Shown piece after piece: positions 19,218-28,306 of a stretch of 64,000 nucleotides of DNA. Position numbers and translations under genes: made by a program. The first letter of the stretch is position 1, and the number at the start of each line of letters is the position of its first letter. Location: assembly GCF_900104925.1 (NCBI RefSeq), contig NZ_LT629735.1:3703001-3767000 (forward strand). Reading direction: 5' to 3'. The stretch comes from Opitutus sp. GAS368. GTDB taxonomy: Bacteria; Verrucomicrobiota; Verrucomicrobiia; Opitutales; Opitutaceae. The notes under the pieces were generated by a model. That model searched no databases. It worked only from the letters and a program-made list of their open reading frames with translations, and was not told the origin of the DNA.

Positions 19218-19946
19218 GTGGCGAAAAAACAGAAAGTTAAAAAAGCTGAATCAGCCTTACAGACCAGGCTGGGGGCTACGGTCAGGAGCTATCGACAGCG
19301 TTTGGGCATCACCCAGGAGGAACTGGCTTGGCGCGCGGGAATGCACCGGACATACTTGGCCGATATTGAACGGGGGGCTCGCAATATCACCCTGCGCAGC
19401 GTCGCTAATCTGGCCCAGGCGCTGCAGGTTTCGGTGGAGGGATTGCTTCTCCACACGAACGGGGCCGAAGGATCGCCCGGACAGCGTGACGCGGACGGCT
19501 CGCTGGGCGAGATCCTGCTGGTAGAGGACAACCCGGATGACGTCGAACTGACCCGGCGTGCCTTCGCGCACGCCAAGATCACCAATCCCGTCAGGGTGAT
19601 GCGGGACGGCGAGGAAGCGCTGCAATACCTGTTCGGCAGCGGGCGCTACACGAACCGGGCCATCGTAATGCCGCAACTGGTGCTGTTGGACTTGGGACTT
19701 CCGAAAATTCCCGGGACCGAAGTGTTGCGGCAGATGAAAACGAGCAGGGCATTCCGCGATATCCCCGTGGTCATCCTGACCGATTCGCGCAAGGATGAGA
19801 ACATCATGGAGTGTAGCCGGTTGGGGGCCGCCCATTACATCATCAAGCCCGTCGAGTTTGAAAGCTTTGCCCGTGTTACCTCCCAAATGGATTTCCACTG
19901 GATCTTGCGGCGGCCCGAGGCCTCCGTGCCGTCCAATCCGGGCTAA
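19218..19946 (+). CDS. XRE-type DNA-binding domain fused to a CheY-like receiver
   Basis: A 242-residue protein. Residues about 13-68 are a helix-turn-helix of the Cro/CI (XRE) family (LGATVRSYRQRLGITQEELA, AGMHRTYLADIERGARNITL). Residues about 93-225 are a receiver of the Rcp1 type (ILLVEDNPDDVELTRRAF, D158 in LLDLGLPKIPG, IIKPVEF). The usual order in transcription-factor response regulators is receiver first and a different HTH class, so this order and pairing are unusual. It heads a signalling cluster and probably receives phosphate from the downstream kinases. The start is GTG at 19218; a TATAAT at 19202-19207 leaves only ten bases before it. Confidence 0.9.
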   Translation: MAKKQKVKKAESALQTRLGATVRSYRQRLGITQEELAWRAGMHRTYLADIERGARNITLRSVANLAQALQVSVEGLLLHTNGAEGSPGQRDADGSLGEILLVEDNPDDVELTRRAFAHAKITNPVRVMRDGEEALQYLFGSGRYTNRAIVMPQLVLLDLGLPKIPGTEVLRQMKTSRAFRDIPVVILTDSRKDENIMECSRLGAAHYIIKPVEFESFARVTSQMDFHWILRRPEASVPSNPG

Positions 19947-19955
19947 CCCCATCCC

Positions 19956-19973
19956 GCACCCGCTCGCGGGTGC
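19956..19973. other. Hairpin GCACCCGCTCGCGGGTGC
   Basis: A 7-bp stem with a CTCG loop, ten bases after the XRE-receiver stop codon. It could stop transcription or protect the mRNA end, but no T-run follows, so it is not a standard intrinsic terminator. Confidence 0.45.
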
Positions 19974-20189
19974 AACCAACCAAATTGCAAAGCAGTGTTT
20001 GCCTATGGGCGGCACCGGGCCATCATCGGCATCGGGCCAATCCTCGTTGCCACGTCAACTTGGTATGAGTGCCATTTCCATTTCCGATAGCCCGAAGGAG
20101 GTGACGGTCTGTCGTCCGCCTCTGTGGGGTGCTGGTGAAATCCGGCCGCGGCTGCTTCAGCCCGGCGGCTTTGCGGAGACCATCGCCTG

Positions 20190-22862
20190 ATGTCCGAGGA
20201 CACAAAGCTGCGGGAGACGCTGAAGGAGGTCGGTGACCTGAAGGCGGCGCTGGACGAGCACGCGATCGTGGCGATCACCAACCCGCAGGGGAGAATCACC
20301 TACGTCAACGACAAGTTCTGCGCGATCTCGAAGTATGCGCGCGAGGAACTGCTCGGGCAGGACCACCGGATCATCAACTCCGGCCATCACCCGAAGGAGT
20401 TCATCCGCGACCTCTGGACCACCATCGGCCACGGGCGCGTCTGGCACGGCGAGATCAAGAACCGGGCGAAAGACGGCACCTTCTACTGGGTGGACACGAC
20501 CATCGTGCCGTTCCTCGGTGCCGACGGCAAACCGCGGCAATATGTGGCCATTCGCGCCGACATCACCGCGCGCAGACTGGCGGAGGAAAACCTGCGGGCT
20601 TCGACCAAGGAGGTGCTCGACCTGAAAGCGGCGCTGGACGAGCACGCCATCGTCGCGATCACCGACCCGACGGGAAAAATCATTTATGTGAACGACAAGT
20701 TCTGTGCGATCTCGAAGTATGCGCGCGAGGAGCTGCTCGGGCAGGACCACCGCATCATCAACTCGGGGCACCATCCGAAGGAGTTCATCCGTAACCTGTG
20801 GACGACGATCGCCCACGGACGCGTGTGGCGCGGCGAGATCAAGAACCGGGCGAAAGACGGCACGTTCTACTGGGTGGACACGACCATCGTCCCGTTCCTC
20901 GGTGAGAACGGGAAACCCCGCCAGTATGTCGCCATCCGCGCGGACATCACTGAACGCAAACGGGTGGAGGAAGCCGCGCGGCAACTGGCGGCGATCGTCG
21001 AGTTTTCGGACGATGCGATCATGGGCAAAGACCTGCGCGGCATCATCACGAGCTGGAATGCCGGAGCGGAAAAGCTCTTCGGCTATGCGGCGGGCGAGAT
21101 GCTGGGCCAGCCGATCGCGCGCCTGATTCCGCCGAACGACCTCCAACCGGAGGAGGAAATTTTACGGCAGATCAAGCGCGGCGAAAGCGTCAGAAATTAC
21201 GACGCGGTCCGCATCGCGAAAGACGGCCGGGCGCTGGATGTCGCGATCACGGTTTCACCCATCAAGGATGCGACGGGCAACGTCATCGGCGCCTCCAAGG
21301 TGGCGCGCGACATCACCGAGCGCAAACGGGCCGAGGGAAGACTCCGGACCTCGACCAAGGAAGTGATCGATCTGAAGGCGGCGCTGGACGAGCACGCGAT
21401 CGTGGCGATCACCAACCCGCAGGGGAGAATCACCTACGTCAACGACAAGTTCTGCGCGATCTCGAAGTATGCGCGGGAGGAACTGCTCGGCCAGGACCAC
21501 CGGATCATCAACTCCGGCCATCACCCGAAGGAGTTCATCCGCGACCTGTGGACCACCATCGGCCACGGGCGCGTCTGGCACGGCGAGATCAAGAACCGGG
21601 CGAAAGACGGCACCTTCTACTGGGTGGACACGACCATCGTGCCGTTCCTCGACGCCGACGGCAAACCGCGGCAATACATCGCCATTCGCGCCGACATCAC
21701 CGCGCGCAAACTGACGGAGGAAAACCTGAAGGCTTCGACCAAGGAGGTGCTCGACCTGAAGGCGGCGCTGGACGAGCACGCCATTGTCGCGATCACGGAC
21801 GCCCGCGGGAAGATCACGTTCGTCAACGACAAGTTTTGCGCGATCTCGCAGTATGCGCGGGAGGAGCTGCTCGGGCAGGATCACCGCATCATCAACTCCA
21901 CTTTTCATCCGAAGGAGTTCATCCGCGGCCTCTGGACCACGATCGGCCATGGCAAGGTCTGGCATGGCGAGATCAAGAACCGGGCGAAGGACGGGACGTT
22001 CTACTGGGTGGACACCACCATCGTGCCGTTCCTGGGGGGCGACGGCAAACCCCGCCAATACATCGCCATCCGCGCGGACATCACCGAGCGGAAGAAGGCC
22101 GAGGATGCGGTGCGGCAGATGAACACGGAACTGGAACAGCGGGTGGCGGAGCGCACGGCCCAGCTGGAGAGCGCCAACCGGGAGCTGGAGGCGTTTTCCT
22201 ACTCGGTTTCGCACGACTTGCGGGCGCCCTTGCGCGCGGTGGACGGATTCTCCCAGGCCGTCATCGAGGACTTTGGGGCGCTATTGCCGGAGGAGGGCCG
22301 GCGCCAGTTGCAGACCATCCGTCATTCGGCGCAGCGCATGGGTGCGCTGATCGATGATCTGCTGGCATTCTCGCGGCTGAGCCGGCAGGCGCTGGCCAAG
22401 CGGACGGTGGACACCGGCAGCCTGGTGCGCGGTGCGCTGCAGGAGCTGGGGGCCCCGTGGCCGGGCCGGCGCGTCGAGATCCGCACCGCCGACCTGCCGT
22501 CGAGCGAGGGCGATGCCGCCCTGCTCAAGCAGGTCTGGCTGAACCTGCTGGCCAACGCGCTGAAATACACCCGCAAGCGCGATCCCGCCGTCGTCGAGAT
22601 CGGCTGCGTCGAGCGGCCGGAAGGTCCGGCGTTCTACGTCCAGGACAACGGCACGGGCTTCGACATGCAGTATGCGGGGAAGCTCTTCGGTGTCTTCCAA
22701 CGTTTGCACCGCATGGAGGACTACGAAGGCACCGGGGTCGGACTCGCCACCGTGCAGCGCATCATCCACCGCCATGGCGGCCAGGTGTGGGCGGAGGCGG
22801 TCGAGGATCGCGGCGCCACCTTTTTTTTCAGCCTCGGAGGAGGAAATTCCAACCATGAATGA
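20190..22862 (+). CDS. Soluble histidine kinase with five tandem PAS domains, phytochrome-type kinase core
   Basis: An 890-residue cytosolic kinase with no membrane segment. Four PAS modules are near copies of one another: they share [32 protein letters not shown] and [21 protein letters not shown] fifth, different PAS ([20 protein letters not shown]) sits in the middle. The kinase core has H675 in [20 protein letters not shown], the type found in phytochrome kinases, and HATPase_c motifs ([36 protein letters not shown]). It overlaps the Rcp-type regulator gene by 8 nt, so that regulator is the likely phospho-acceptor, as in phytochrome-Rcp pairs. The PAS ligand is unknown. Confidence 0.95.
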   Translation: MSEDTKLRETLKEVGDLKAALDEHAIVAITNPQGRITYVNDKFCAISKYAREELLGQDHRIINSGHHPKEFIRDLWTTIGHGRVWHGEIKNRAKDGTFYWVDTTIVPFLGADGKPRQYVAIRADITARRLAEENLRASTKEVLDLKAALDEHAIVAITDPTGKIIYVNDKFCAISKYAREELLGQDHRIINSGHHPKEFIRNLWTTIAHGRVWRGEIKNRAKDGTFYWVDTTIVPFLGENGKPRQYVAIRADITERKRVEEAARQLAAIVEFSDDAIMGKDLRGIITSWNAGAEKLFGYAAGEMLGQPIARLIPPNDLQPEEEILRQIKRGESVRNYDAVRIAKDGRALDVAITVSPIKDATGNVIGASKVARDITERKRAEGRLRTSTKEVIDLKAALDEHAIVAITNPQGRITYVNDKFCAISKYAREELLGQDHRIINSGHHPKEFIRDLWTTIGHGRVWHGEIKNRAKDGTFYWVDTTIVPFLDADGKPRQYIAIRADITARKLTEENLKASTKEVLDLKAALDEHAIVAITDARGKITFVNDKFCAISQYAREELLGQDHRIINSTFHPKEFIRGLWTTIGHGKVWHGEIKNRAKDGTFYWVDTTIVPFLGGDGKPRQYIAIRADITERKKAEDAVRQMNTELEQRVAERTAQLESANRELEAFSYSVSHDLRAPLRAVDGFSQAVIEDFGALLPEEGRRQLQTIRHSAQRMGALIDDLLAFSRLSRQALAKRTVDTGSLVRGALQELGAPWPGRRVEIRTADLPSSEGDAALLKQVWLNLLANALKYTRKRDPAVVEIGCVERPEGPAFYVQDNGTGFDMQYAGKLFGVFQRLHRMEDYEGTGVGLATVQRIIHRHGGQVWAEAVEDRGATFFFSLGGGNSNHE
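20238..22139 (+). repeat. Near-identical PAS-module array inside the kinase gene
   Basis: Equivalent CTGAAGGCGGCGCTGGACGA-type start points occur at 20238, 20622, 21372 and 21756. The spacing is 384 nt within each pair and 1134 nt between pairs (378 codons, in frame). The first and third copies differ at only about ten positions in 384 by eye. A different PAS module separates the pairs. Confidence 0.95.
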
Positions 22863-23307
22863 CACCCACGCCGTAGAACTCCTGCTGGTCGAGGACAACC
22901 CCCAGGATCTCGAGCTGGCGTTGCGGGCCCTCCGCAAAGCCAATCTCGCCAACCGCATCCAGGTCGCCCGCGACGGGGCCGAAGCCCTGGACTTCATCTT
23001 CGGCACGGGGCCCTTTGCCGGCCGGAACATCACCGACGGCCCCAAGATGATCCTGCTCGATCTGAAACTGCCGAAGGTCGACGGGCTGGCGGTGCTGCGC
23101 CGCGTCAAGGGCGATCCGCGCACCAAGGTCATCCCCATCGTCGTACTCACGTCGTCGAAGGAACAGCGCGACGTGGTCGAGAGTTACCAACTGGGGGTGA
23201 ACAGCTACATCGTGAAGCCGGTGAACTTCGAGCGTTTCGCCGAGGCCGTGCGCGACCTCGGCCTCTACTGGTTGCTCCTCAACCAGCCGCCGAAGGTCGA
23301 GGAATGA
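22855..23307 (+). CDS. Rcp1-type single-domain response regulator
   Basis: A 150-residue receiver with the extended form typical of phytochrome-coupled regulators: [18 protein letters not shown], a GTGPFAGRN loop, the phospho-Asp in [25 protein letters not shown] and [12 protein letters not shown]. No output domain. The ATG lies 8 nt inside the upstream kinase gene after GGAGGAGGAAA, indicating translational coupling, and the next kinase starts one nucleotide after its stop. It therefore probably moves phosphate between the PAS-array kinase upstream and the hybrid kinase downstream. Confidence 0.96.
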   Translation: MNDTHAVELLLVEDNPQDLELALRALRKANLANRIQVARDGAEALDFIFGTGPFAGRNITDGPKMILLDLKLPKVDGLAVLRRVKGDPRTKVIPIVVLTSSKEQRDVVESYQLGVNSYIVKPVNFERFAEAVRDLGLYWLLLNQPPKVEE

Positions 23308-23308
23308 C

Positions 23309-26300
23309 ATGGGAACGCCGCTGAAACTGCTGATGGCCGAGGACAACCCCGCCGACGCCGAGCTGGTGCTGATCACGCTGCGCCAGGCCGGCTACAAGTC
23401 CGACTGGCGGCGGGTCGAGACCGAGGCGGATTTCCTTGGCGCGCTGCAGGACGATCCGGACCTGGTAATCTCGGATTACAGCATGCCGCGGTTCTCCGCG
23501 CTGCGCGCGCTCGAGTTGATCAAGGCGCGTCGTCCCGAAACTCCCTTCATCATCGTGTCCGGCACCATCGGAGAGGAAACGGCCGTGGAGGCGATGCGAC
23601 TGGGCGCGACCGATTACCTGCTCAAGGACCGGTTGGGCCGGCTCGGCCCGGCGGTGGCGCAGGCCATCGACCAGGCCCGGCTACGGCGGGAGCGCCGGCA
23701 AAACGAAGAGGCGCTCCGGAACAGTGAGGAGCGGCTGCGGATCGTGACCGCCAATGCCCGGGTCGGGCTGGTGATGGTCAACCGCGAACGACGCTATACC
23801 TTTGCCAACGCCGCTTACGCCGAGATTCTCGCCCTGCCTTCGCCGGACATCGTCGGGCAGCGCGTGGCGGATGTGCTCGCCCCGCTTTATGAGCAGCAGA
23901 TCCGGCCCCGCCTTGACCGGGCCTTTGCGGGGGAACGCGTCGCCTACGAGCTGAGCCGGCCGACCCCGGATGGCCTCCACCACTATGCGGTCAGGTATGA
24001 GCCGACCAAGGGGGGCGGGGAGGTGTCGCTGGTGGTCGTGGTCATCACCGACATCACGGAGCGGAAGCGGGCGGAGGAATCAGTGCAGGCGAGCGAAGCG
24101 CGCTATCGCACCTTGTTCGAGTATGCGCCCGACGGCATCGTCATCGCCGATGCCGAGAGCCGTTACCTCGATGCCAATGCGAGCGCCTGCCGCATGTTCG
24201 GTTACAGTCGCAAAGAATTCATCGGGCTGCACGCCTCCGACATCGTGGTGGCGGCGGAAGTCCCCCATATCGCGCCGGCGTTGGCAGGGATCAAGGCCAC
24301 CTCAGACTACCATCGCGAGTGGCAGTTCCGGCGCAAGGATGGGTCGACCTTCTCCGCGGAAGTCATGGCCACCAAGATGCCCGATGGCAACCTGCTGGGG
24401 ATGATCCGGGACATCACCGCGCGCCAGCTGGCGGAGGCCGCGCTCCAGCAACGCGAGGCCGATTTCCGGGTGCTGTTCGCCAGCAACCCGATGGCGATGT
24501 GGGTCTACGAACTGGACACCCTCCGCTTCCTGGCGGTGAATGACGCGGCCGTGCTGCACTACGGCTACACCCGCGAGGAATTCCTCGCCATGACGATCAA
24601 GGACATCCGGCCCGCCGGGGACATGCCCACGTTATTGCGCTCGATGGAGCGGCGGCCGCAGGGGGTTGATGTGTCCGGCGTCTGGCGGCACCGGCAGAAG
24701 ACCGGGAAAATCATTTTGGTCCATATCACCTCCCATCCGATCAGCTTTCAGGACCGGCCGGCCGAGCTGGTGCTGGCGCAGGATGTGACTGCACAGCACG
24801 AGAGCGAGCGGGCGCTCAAGGCGAGCGAGGAGCACTTCCGCAGGCTGATCGAGAACGCCTCGGACATGATCACCGTGATCGACGAGGCCGGGGTCGTTCG
24901 GTTCCAGGGGCCTTCCACCCAGCGCCTGCTCGGTTACGTCGCGGACGAAATGGTGGACCGGCCGGCGGGCGAATTCATCCATCCCGACGATCACGACAAG
25001 GTCGGCGAGTCCGTCCGGCGCGCGCTGGCGGGGGAGCGAAAACCCATCCCGGTGGAGTTTCGCATCCGGCACCATGATGGCAGCTGGCGTATCTTCCAGT
25101 CCTTCGGCCAGCGTATGGCCGAGGTCGCCGGCAACGCACAGATCGTGGTGAATTCCCGCGACATCACCGAGCAGAAGAAACTGGAGGAGCAGTTCCTGCA
25201 CGCCCAGCGCATGGAGGCCATCGGCACTCTGGCCAGCGGCGTCGCCCATGACCTGAACAACATCCTGGCCCCGATGTTGATGGTGGCCGGCATTCTCAAG
25301 TTGCGCCGCAATGCCTCCCCCAAGGACATCGAACTCCTCTCGATCATCGAGAGCAGTGCATTGCGCGGGGCCGGCATCATCCGGCAGCTGCTGTCTTTCA
25401 GCGGGAGCTTTTCCGGCGAACGGGTCACCCTGCAGCCCAAGCACCTGATCCACGAGATGACCAAGATCATGAGGGAAACCTTTCCCCGCAACATCGCCAT
25501 CGTCGAGTCCGTGCCGTCCGGCCTGTGGACGGTCGAGGCCGACGCGACGCAATTGCACCAGGTCATCCTGAATCTGTGCGTGAATGCTCGTGACGCCATG
25601 CCGGCGGGCGGAACGCTGACAGTGGAAGCGGGCAACGTCACGGTGGGAGAGGGGGCCGGGACGGCCGCGATCGATCCGGCGGCCAAGCCGGGTCCCTACG
25701 TGCTGTTGCAGGTCAAGGACACCGGGACCGGCATCCCGCCGGAGATCATCAACCGGATATTCGATCCCTTTTTCACGACCAAGGGCGCCGCCAAGGGCAC
25801 CGGCCTGGGCTTGTCAACCGTGATCGGAATCATCAAGGGACATGGCGGTTATGTCAGGGTTTACAGCGAGCCAGGTCATGGCTCTGCCTTTCATGTCTAC
25901 CTGCCTGCCACGGAGGGGACGGGCAGCTCCCGGCGCAGCGACACCGTCCCGCCGCTGGCCCGCGGGCACAAGGAGCAGATCCTGGTGGTGGATGACGAGG
26001 AATTCATCCGCGAAGCGACGCGCAGCTTTCTCGACAAGCAGGGCTACCAGGTGCTGCTAGCGGCGACGGGGGAAGAAGCGGTCAAGGTGTTCCTCGAGCA
26101 CCAGGGCACGGTGCGCCTGGTCCTGACCGATATCATGATGCCGGGCATGGACGGGCTGGCCCTGATCCGGGCGCTCCGGGTTCTTGCGCCCACCATCCCC
26201 ATCATTGCCACCAGCGGATTGGATCAGAACCAGAACGCCGCCGAATTCTCCGCGCTCGGGGTCAGGAAAATGCTCGCCAAGCCAGTTACCCCGACCCAGT

Positions 26301-26359
26301 TGCTGCAGGCTGTCGCCAGCAGCCTAGCCCCGCCAGTCCCGCCACAGGCTAGCCCGTAA
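23309..26359 (+). CDS. Receiver-PAS-kinase-receiver hybrid histidine kinase
   Basis: A 1016-residue soluble protein. An N-terminal receiver (D56 in DLVISDYSMPRFSAL) is followed by four PAS domains (about 140-620, separated by DITERK-type ends), HisKA with H647 in IGTLASGVAHDLNNILAPML, HATPase_c (NLCVNARDAMPAGG, GTGLGLSTVIGIIKGHGG) and a C-terminal receiver (D941 in LVLTDIMMPGMDG). Receivers at both ends make it a natural phosphorelay integrator: the first can accept input from the kinase two genes upstream, the last can pass it on. No HPt domain is visible in the cluster. One base separates it from the Rcp-type gene, so they are one operon. Confidence 0.95.
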   Translation: MGTPLKLLMAEDNPADAELVLITLRQAGYKSDWRRVETEADFLGALQDDPDLVISDYSMPRFSALRALELIKARRPETPFIIVSGTIGEETAVEAMRLGATDYLLKDRLGRLGPAVAQAIDQARLRRERRQNEEALRNSEERLRIVTANARVGLVMVNRERRYTFANAAYAEILALPSPDIVGQRVADVLAPLYEQQIRPRLDRAFAGERVAYELSRPTPDGLHHYAVRYEPTKGGGEVSLVVVVITDITERKRAEESVQASEARYRTLFEYAPDGIVIADAESRYLDANASACRMFGYSRKEFIGLHASDIVVAAEVPHIAPALAGIKATSDYHREWQFRRKDGSTFSAEVMATKMPDGNLLGMIRDITARQLAEAALQQREADFRVLFASNPMAMWVYELDTLRFLAVNDAAVLHYGYTREEFLAMTIKDIRPAGDMPTLLRSMERRPQGVDVSGVWRHRQKTGKIILVHITSHPISFQDRPAELVLAQDVTAQHESERALKASEEHFRRLIENASDMITVIDEAGVVRFQGPSTQRLLGYVADEMVDRPAGEFIHPDDHDKVGESVRRALAGERKPIPVEFRIRHHDGSWRIFQSFGQRMAEVAGNAQIVVNSRDITEQKKLEEQFLHAQRMEAIGTLASGVAHDLNNILAPMLMVAGILKLRRNASPKDIELLSIIESSALRGAGIIRQLLSFSGSFSGERVTLQPKHLIHEMTKIMRETFPRNIAIVESVPSGLWTVEADATQLHQVILNLCVNARDAMPAGGTLTVEAGNVTVGEGAGTAAIDPAAKPGPYVLLQVKDTGTGIPPEIINRIFDPFFTTKGAAKGTGLGLSTVIGIIKGHGGYVRVYSEPGHGSAFHVYLPATEGTGSSRRSDTVPPLARGHKEQILVVDDEEFIREATRSFLDKQGYQVLLAATGEEAVKVFLEHQGTVRLVLTDIMMPGMDGLALIRALRVLAPTIPIIATSGLDQNQNAAEFSALGVRKMLAKPVTPTQLLQAVASSLAPPVPPQASP

Positions 26360-26406
26360 ACCAGTTTGCATTTGCGGCCGGGGCCGGCTGCGCGCATCTA
26401 GGCGCA

Positions 26407-27054
26407 GTGAAAATCCATGTTCTCCCGTCCGGCCCGATCCAGACCATCGGTTACCTGCTGACCGAGCCCAAGCTGGGCGAGGCGGTGTTGGTGGACGCAC
26501 CCGGCGGCATTCTGGACAAGGTCCGGCCCTTGCTGGCCAAGGACGGCTGCACCCTCAAGGAACTCTGGCTGACCCATGGCCATTGGGACCATACCCAGGA
26601 TGCGGCCAAGGTCGTGCGGGAGACCGGTGCCCTGGTCCGGGGCCATGCCGACGACCAGGTGCTGTTCGAGACCCCGGCGATCATGGAGGAACGGATGGGG
26701 CGCAAGCTCGGCCTGGAGCCGGTGAAGATCGACTCGTGGGCGGAGCAGGGTGACCGTCTGGCGGCCCTGGGCCGCGAGTTTGCCGTGCGCCACGTGCCCG
26801 GACACTGCCCCGGCAACATTCTCTTTTATCAGGCCGGGACGCAGGCGGCATTCGTCGGCGATGCACTGTTCAAGGACGGGGTGGGGCGATGGGACCTGCC
26901 GGGCGGCAACTTCGAGCTCCTCGAAAAGTCCATCCGCGAGCAGATCTACACGCTGCCCGATGCCACCGTCGTCTTCCCCGGCCACGGCCCGCGCACGACG
27001 GTCGGCGCGGAGAAGGCCGGCAACCCGTATGTCGCCGCGGTGGCGCGCACCTGA
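26407..27054 (+). CDS. Metallo-beta-lactamase-fold hydrolase (glyoxalase II-like)
   Basis: A 215-residue protein with the metal-binding signature THGHWDHT near residue 58, a second histidine in VPGHCPGNILF, the bridging Asp in FVGDALF and the last His in VFPGHGPRTT. This fits the small glyoxalase II-like branch that hydrolyses thioesters such as hydroxyacyl-glutathione or analogous thiols. The length is shorter than true GloB (about 250) and lacks its C-terminal helical part, so the substrate is uncertain. It starts at GTG 26407. It precedes ribD with a perfect hairpin repeat between them. Confidence 0.9.
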   Translation: MKIHVLPSGPIQTIGYLLTEPKLGEAVLVDAPGGILDKVRPLLAKDGCTLKELWLTHGHWDHTQDAAKVVRETGALVRGHADDQVLFETPAIMEERMGRKLGLEPVKIDSWAEQGDRLAALGREFAVRHVPGHCPGNILFYQAGTQAAFVGDALFKDGVGRWDLPGGNFELLEKSIREQIYTLPDATVVFPGHGPRTTVGAEKAGNPYVAAVART

Positions 27055-27081
27055 TGGATCCGAAGCCCATGAGCGCGCCTG

Positions 27082-27136
27082 TAGCGGCGGTCTATGACCG
27101 CCGATGCGGCAAGACGGCGGTCATAGACCGCCGCTA
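27082..27136. repeat. 22-bp perfect inverted repeat in the ribD leader
   Basis: Arms start TAGCGGCGGTCTATGACC and are exactly complementary at 27082-27103 and 27115-27136. Each arm is itself a near palindrome (CGGCGGTC-TAT-GACCGCCG), so two small hairpins or one long one can form. The ribD ribosome binding site AGGAAA follows directly. A relative occurs at 59970-60020. Confidence 0.9.
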
Positions 27137-27142
27137 TAGGAA

Positions 27143-28306
27143 ATGAACCCGCACGAACCTTTCATGCGGCGCGCACTCGAGGTGGCGAAGCACGGTTGGG
27201 GTGACACGCACCCGAACCCGCTGGTTGGCGCGTTGATTGTTGAGAACGGCGAGGTGGTGGCCGAGGGCCACCACGCCCGGGCCGGCGAGGCGCACGCCGA
27301 GATCAACGCCCTGCAGGCCCTCGGCCGCAGGCCGGCGTCGGGCGCCACGCTCTATGTGACCCTCGAGCCCTGTTCCACGCACGGCCGCACGCCGCCGTGT
27401 TGCACCGCCATCGTGGAGGCCGGGCTCCGCCGCGTGGTCATCGGTGCGACCGACCCGAATCCGGCGCACGCCGGCAAGGGGTTTGATATCCTGCGCGCCG
27501 CCGGCATCGAGGTCGTCACCGGGGTGCTGGCCGACGACTGCGCCGACCTGAACCTGATTTTCAACCATTGGATCACCACGGGTCGGTCGTTGTTCGCCGC
27601 GAAGTCCGGCGTGACGCTCGATGGCAAGGTGGCGACGCGCACCGGCGACTCCAAGTGGATCACCGGCGCACAAGCGCGGGCCGACGGTCACCGCTGGCGC
27701 CGGCTTTTCCCGGCCATCGCGGTTGGCGCCGGCACGGTGCGGGCGGACAACCCGCGGCTGACAGCGCGTGTGGACGGCAAGGAGTGGTGCCCGTGGCGCT
27801 TCGTCTTCGACGGACTGCTGCGCACGGTGACGGACAAGGCGATGCCCAACGTCTACACCGACGAATTCCGCGAGCGCACCATCGTGGTGACGACGCCCCA
27901 CGGGGGCATGGGCTACGTGCGCAAGCTGGGCAGCATGGGCGTCAAGACCTGGGTGCTGCCGGCGCAGTCGCCGAAGGTGAACTTCGCGGATTTCCGCCAG
28001 CGCTGCACCGGGGAGGGGATCTCCGCGGTGTTCTTCGAGGGCGGAGCCCAGCTGCTGAGCGAGCTGCTCCAGGCCCGCGAACTGGACTACCTGTTCACCT
28101 ACCATGCGCCGGTGCTGTTCGCCGACGACAAGGGCAAGAGCATCCTGCGCGGGTTGCGCACCGAGACCCTGGAGAACGCGATCCGGCTCGCGCACGTGCG
28201 CCACGAGGTCCATGGCGACGACACCCTGATGCGCGGCTTCGTGCAATACCCGGAGAAGATGTTCGTCGACGAGGCCACCTTCTCCCGGAAGCTTTACGGC
28301 GAGTGA
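27143..28306 (+). CDS. ribD: Bifunctional riboflavin biosynthesis deaminase/reductase
   Basis: A 387-residue enzyme for the second and third steps of riboflavin synthesis. The N-terminal deaminase has the zinc ligands in HAEINAL (H51, E53) and the cysteines C77 and C86 of EPCSTHGRTPPC, plus NPLVGALIV. The C-terminal reductase has KSGVTLDGKVATRTGDSKWI, GAGTVRADNPRLT and FFEGGAQLL. Length is normal (E. coli 367). The ATG is preceded by AGGAAA directly after a 55-bp hairpin repeat. No FMN riboswitch is seen upstream. It overlaps rdgB by 4 nt (GTGA), so the two are coupled. Confidence 0.96.
   Translation: MNPHEPFMRRALEVAKHGWGDTHPNPLVGALIVENGEVVAEGHHARAGEAHAEINALQALGRRPASGATLYVTLEPCSTHGRTPPCCTAIVEAGLRRVVIGATDPNPAHAGKGFDILRAAGIEVVTGVLADDCADLNLIFNHWITTGRSLFAAKSGVTLDGKVATRTGDSKWITGAQARADGHRWRRLFPAIAVGAGTVRADNPRLTARVDGKEWCPWRFVFDGLLRTVTDKAMPNVYTDEFRERTIVVTTPHGGMGYVRKLGSMGVKTWVLPAQSPKVNFADFRQRCTGEGISAVFFEGGAQLLSELLQARELDYLFTYHAPVLFADDKGKSILRGLRTETLENAIRLAHVRHEVHGDDTLMRGFVQYPEKMFVDEATFSRKLYGE

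Noticed and set aside
19956-19973. Rho-independent terminator after the XRE-receiver gene
   Set aside because: The stem is good, but it is followed by AACCAACCAAATT and not by a T-run, so I list it only as a hairpin.
19974-20189. Riboswitch in the gap before the PAS-array kinase
   Set aside because: Some GC-rich pairing is visible, but no conserved aptamer core that I can recognise.
20190-22862. CRISPR-like array, because of regular repeats
   Set aside because: The repeats are 384 nt long, in frame and code for PAS domains; there are no short repeats with unique spacers and no cas genes.
27055-27142. FMN riboswitch upstream of ribD
   Set aside because: The gap is too short and consists of a perfect hairpin repeat; none of the conserved FMN aptamer segments is present.
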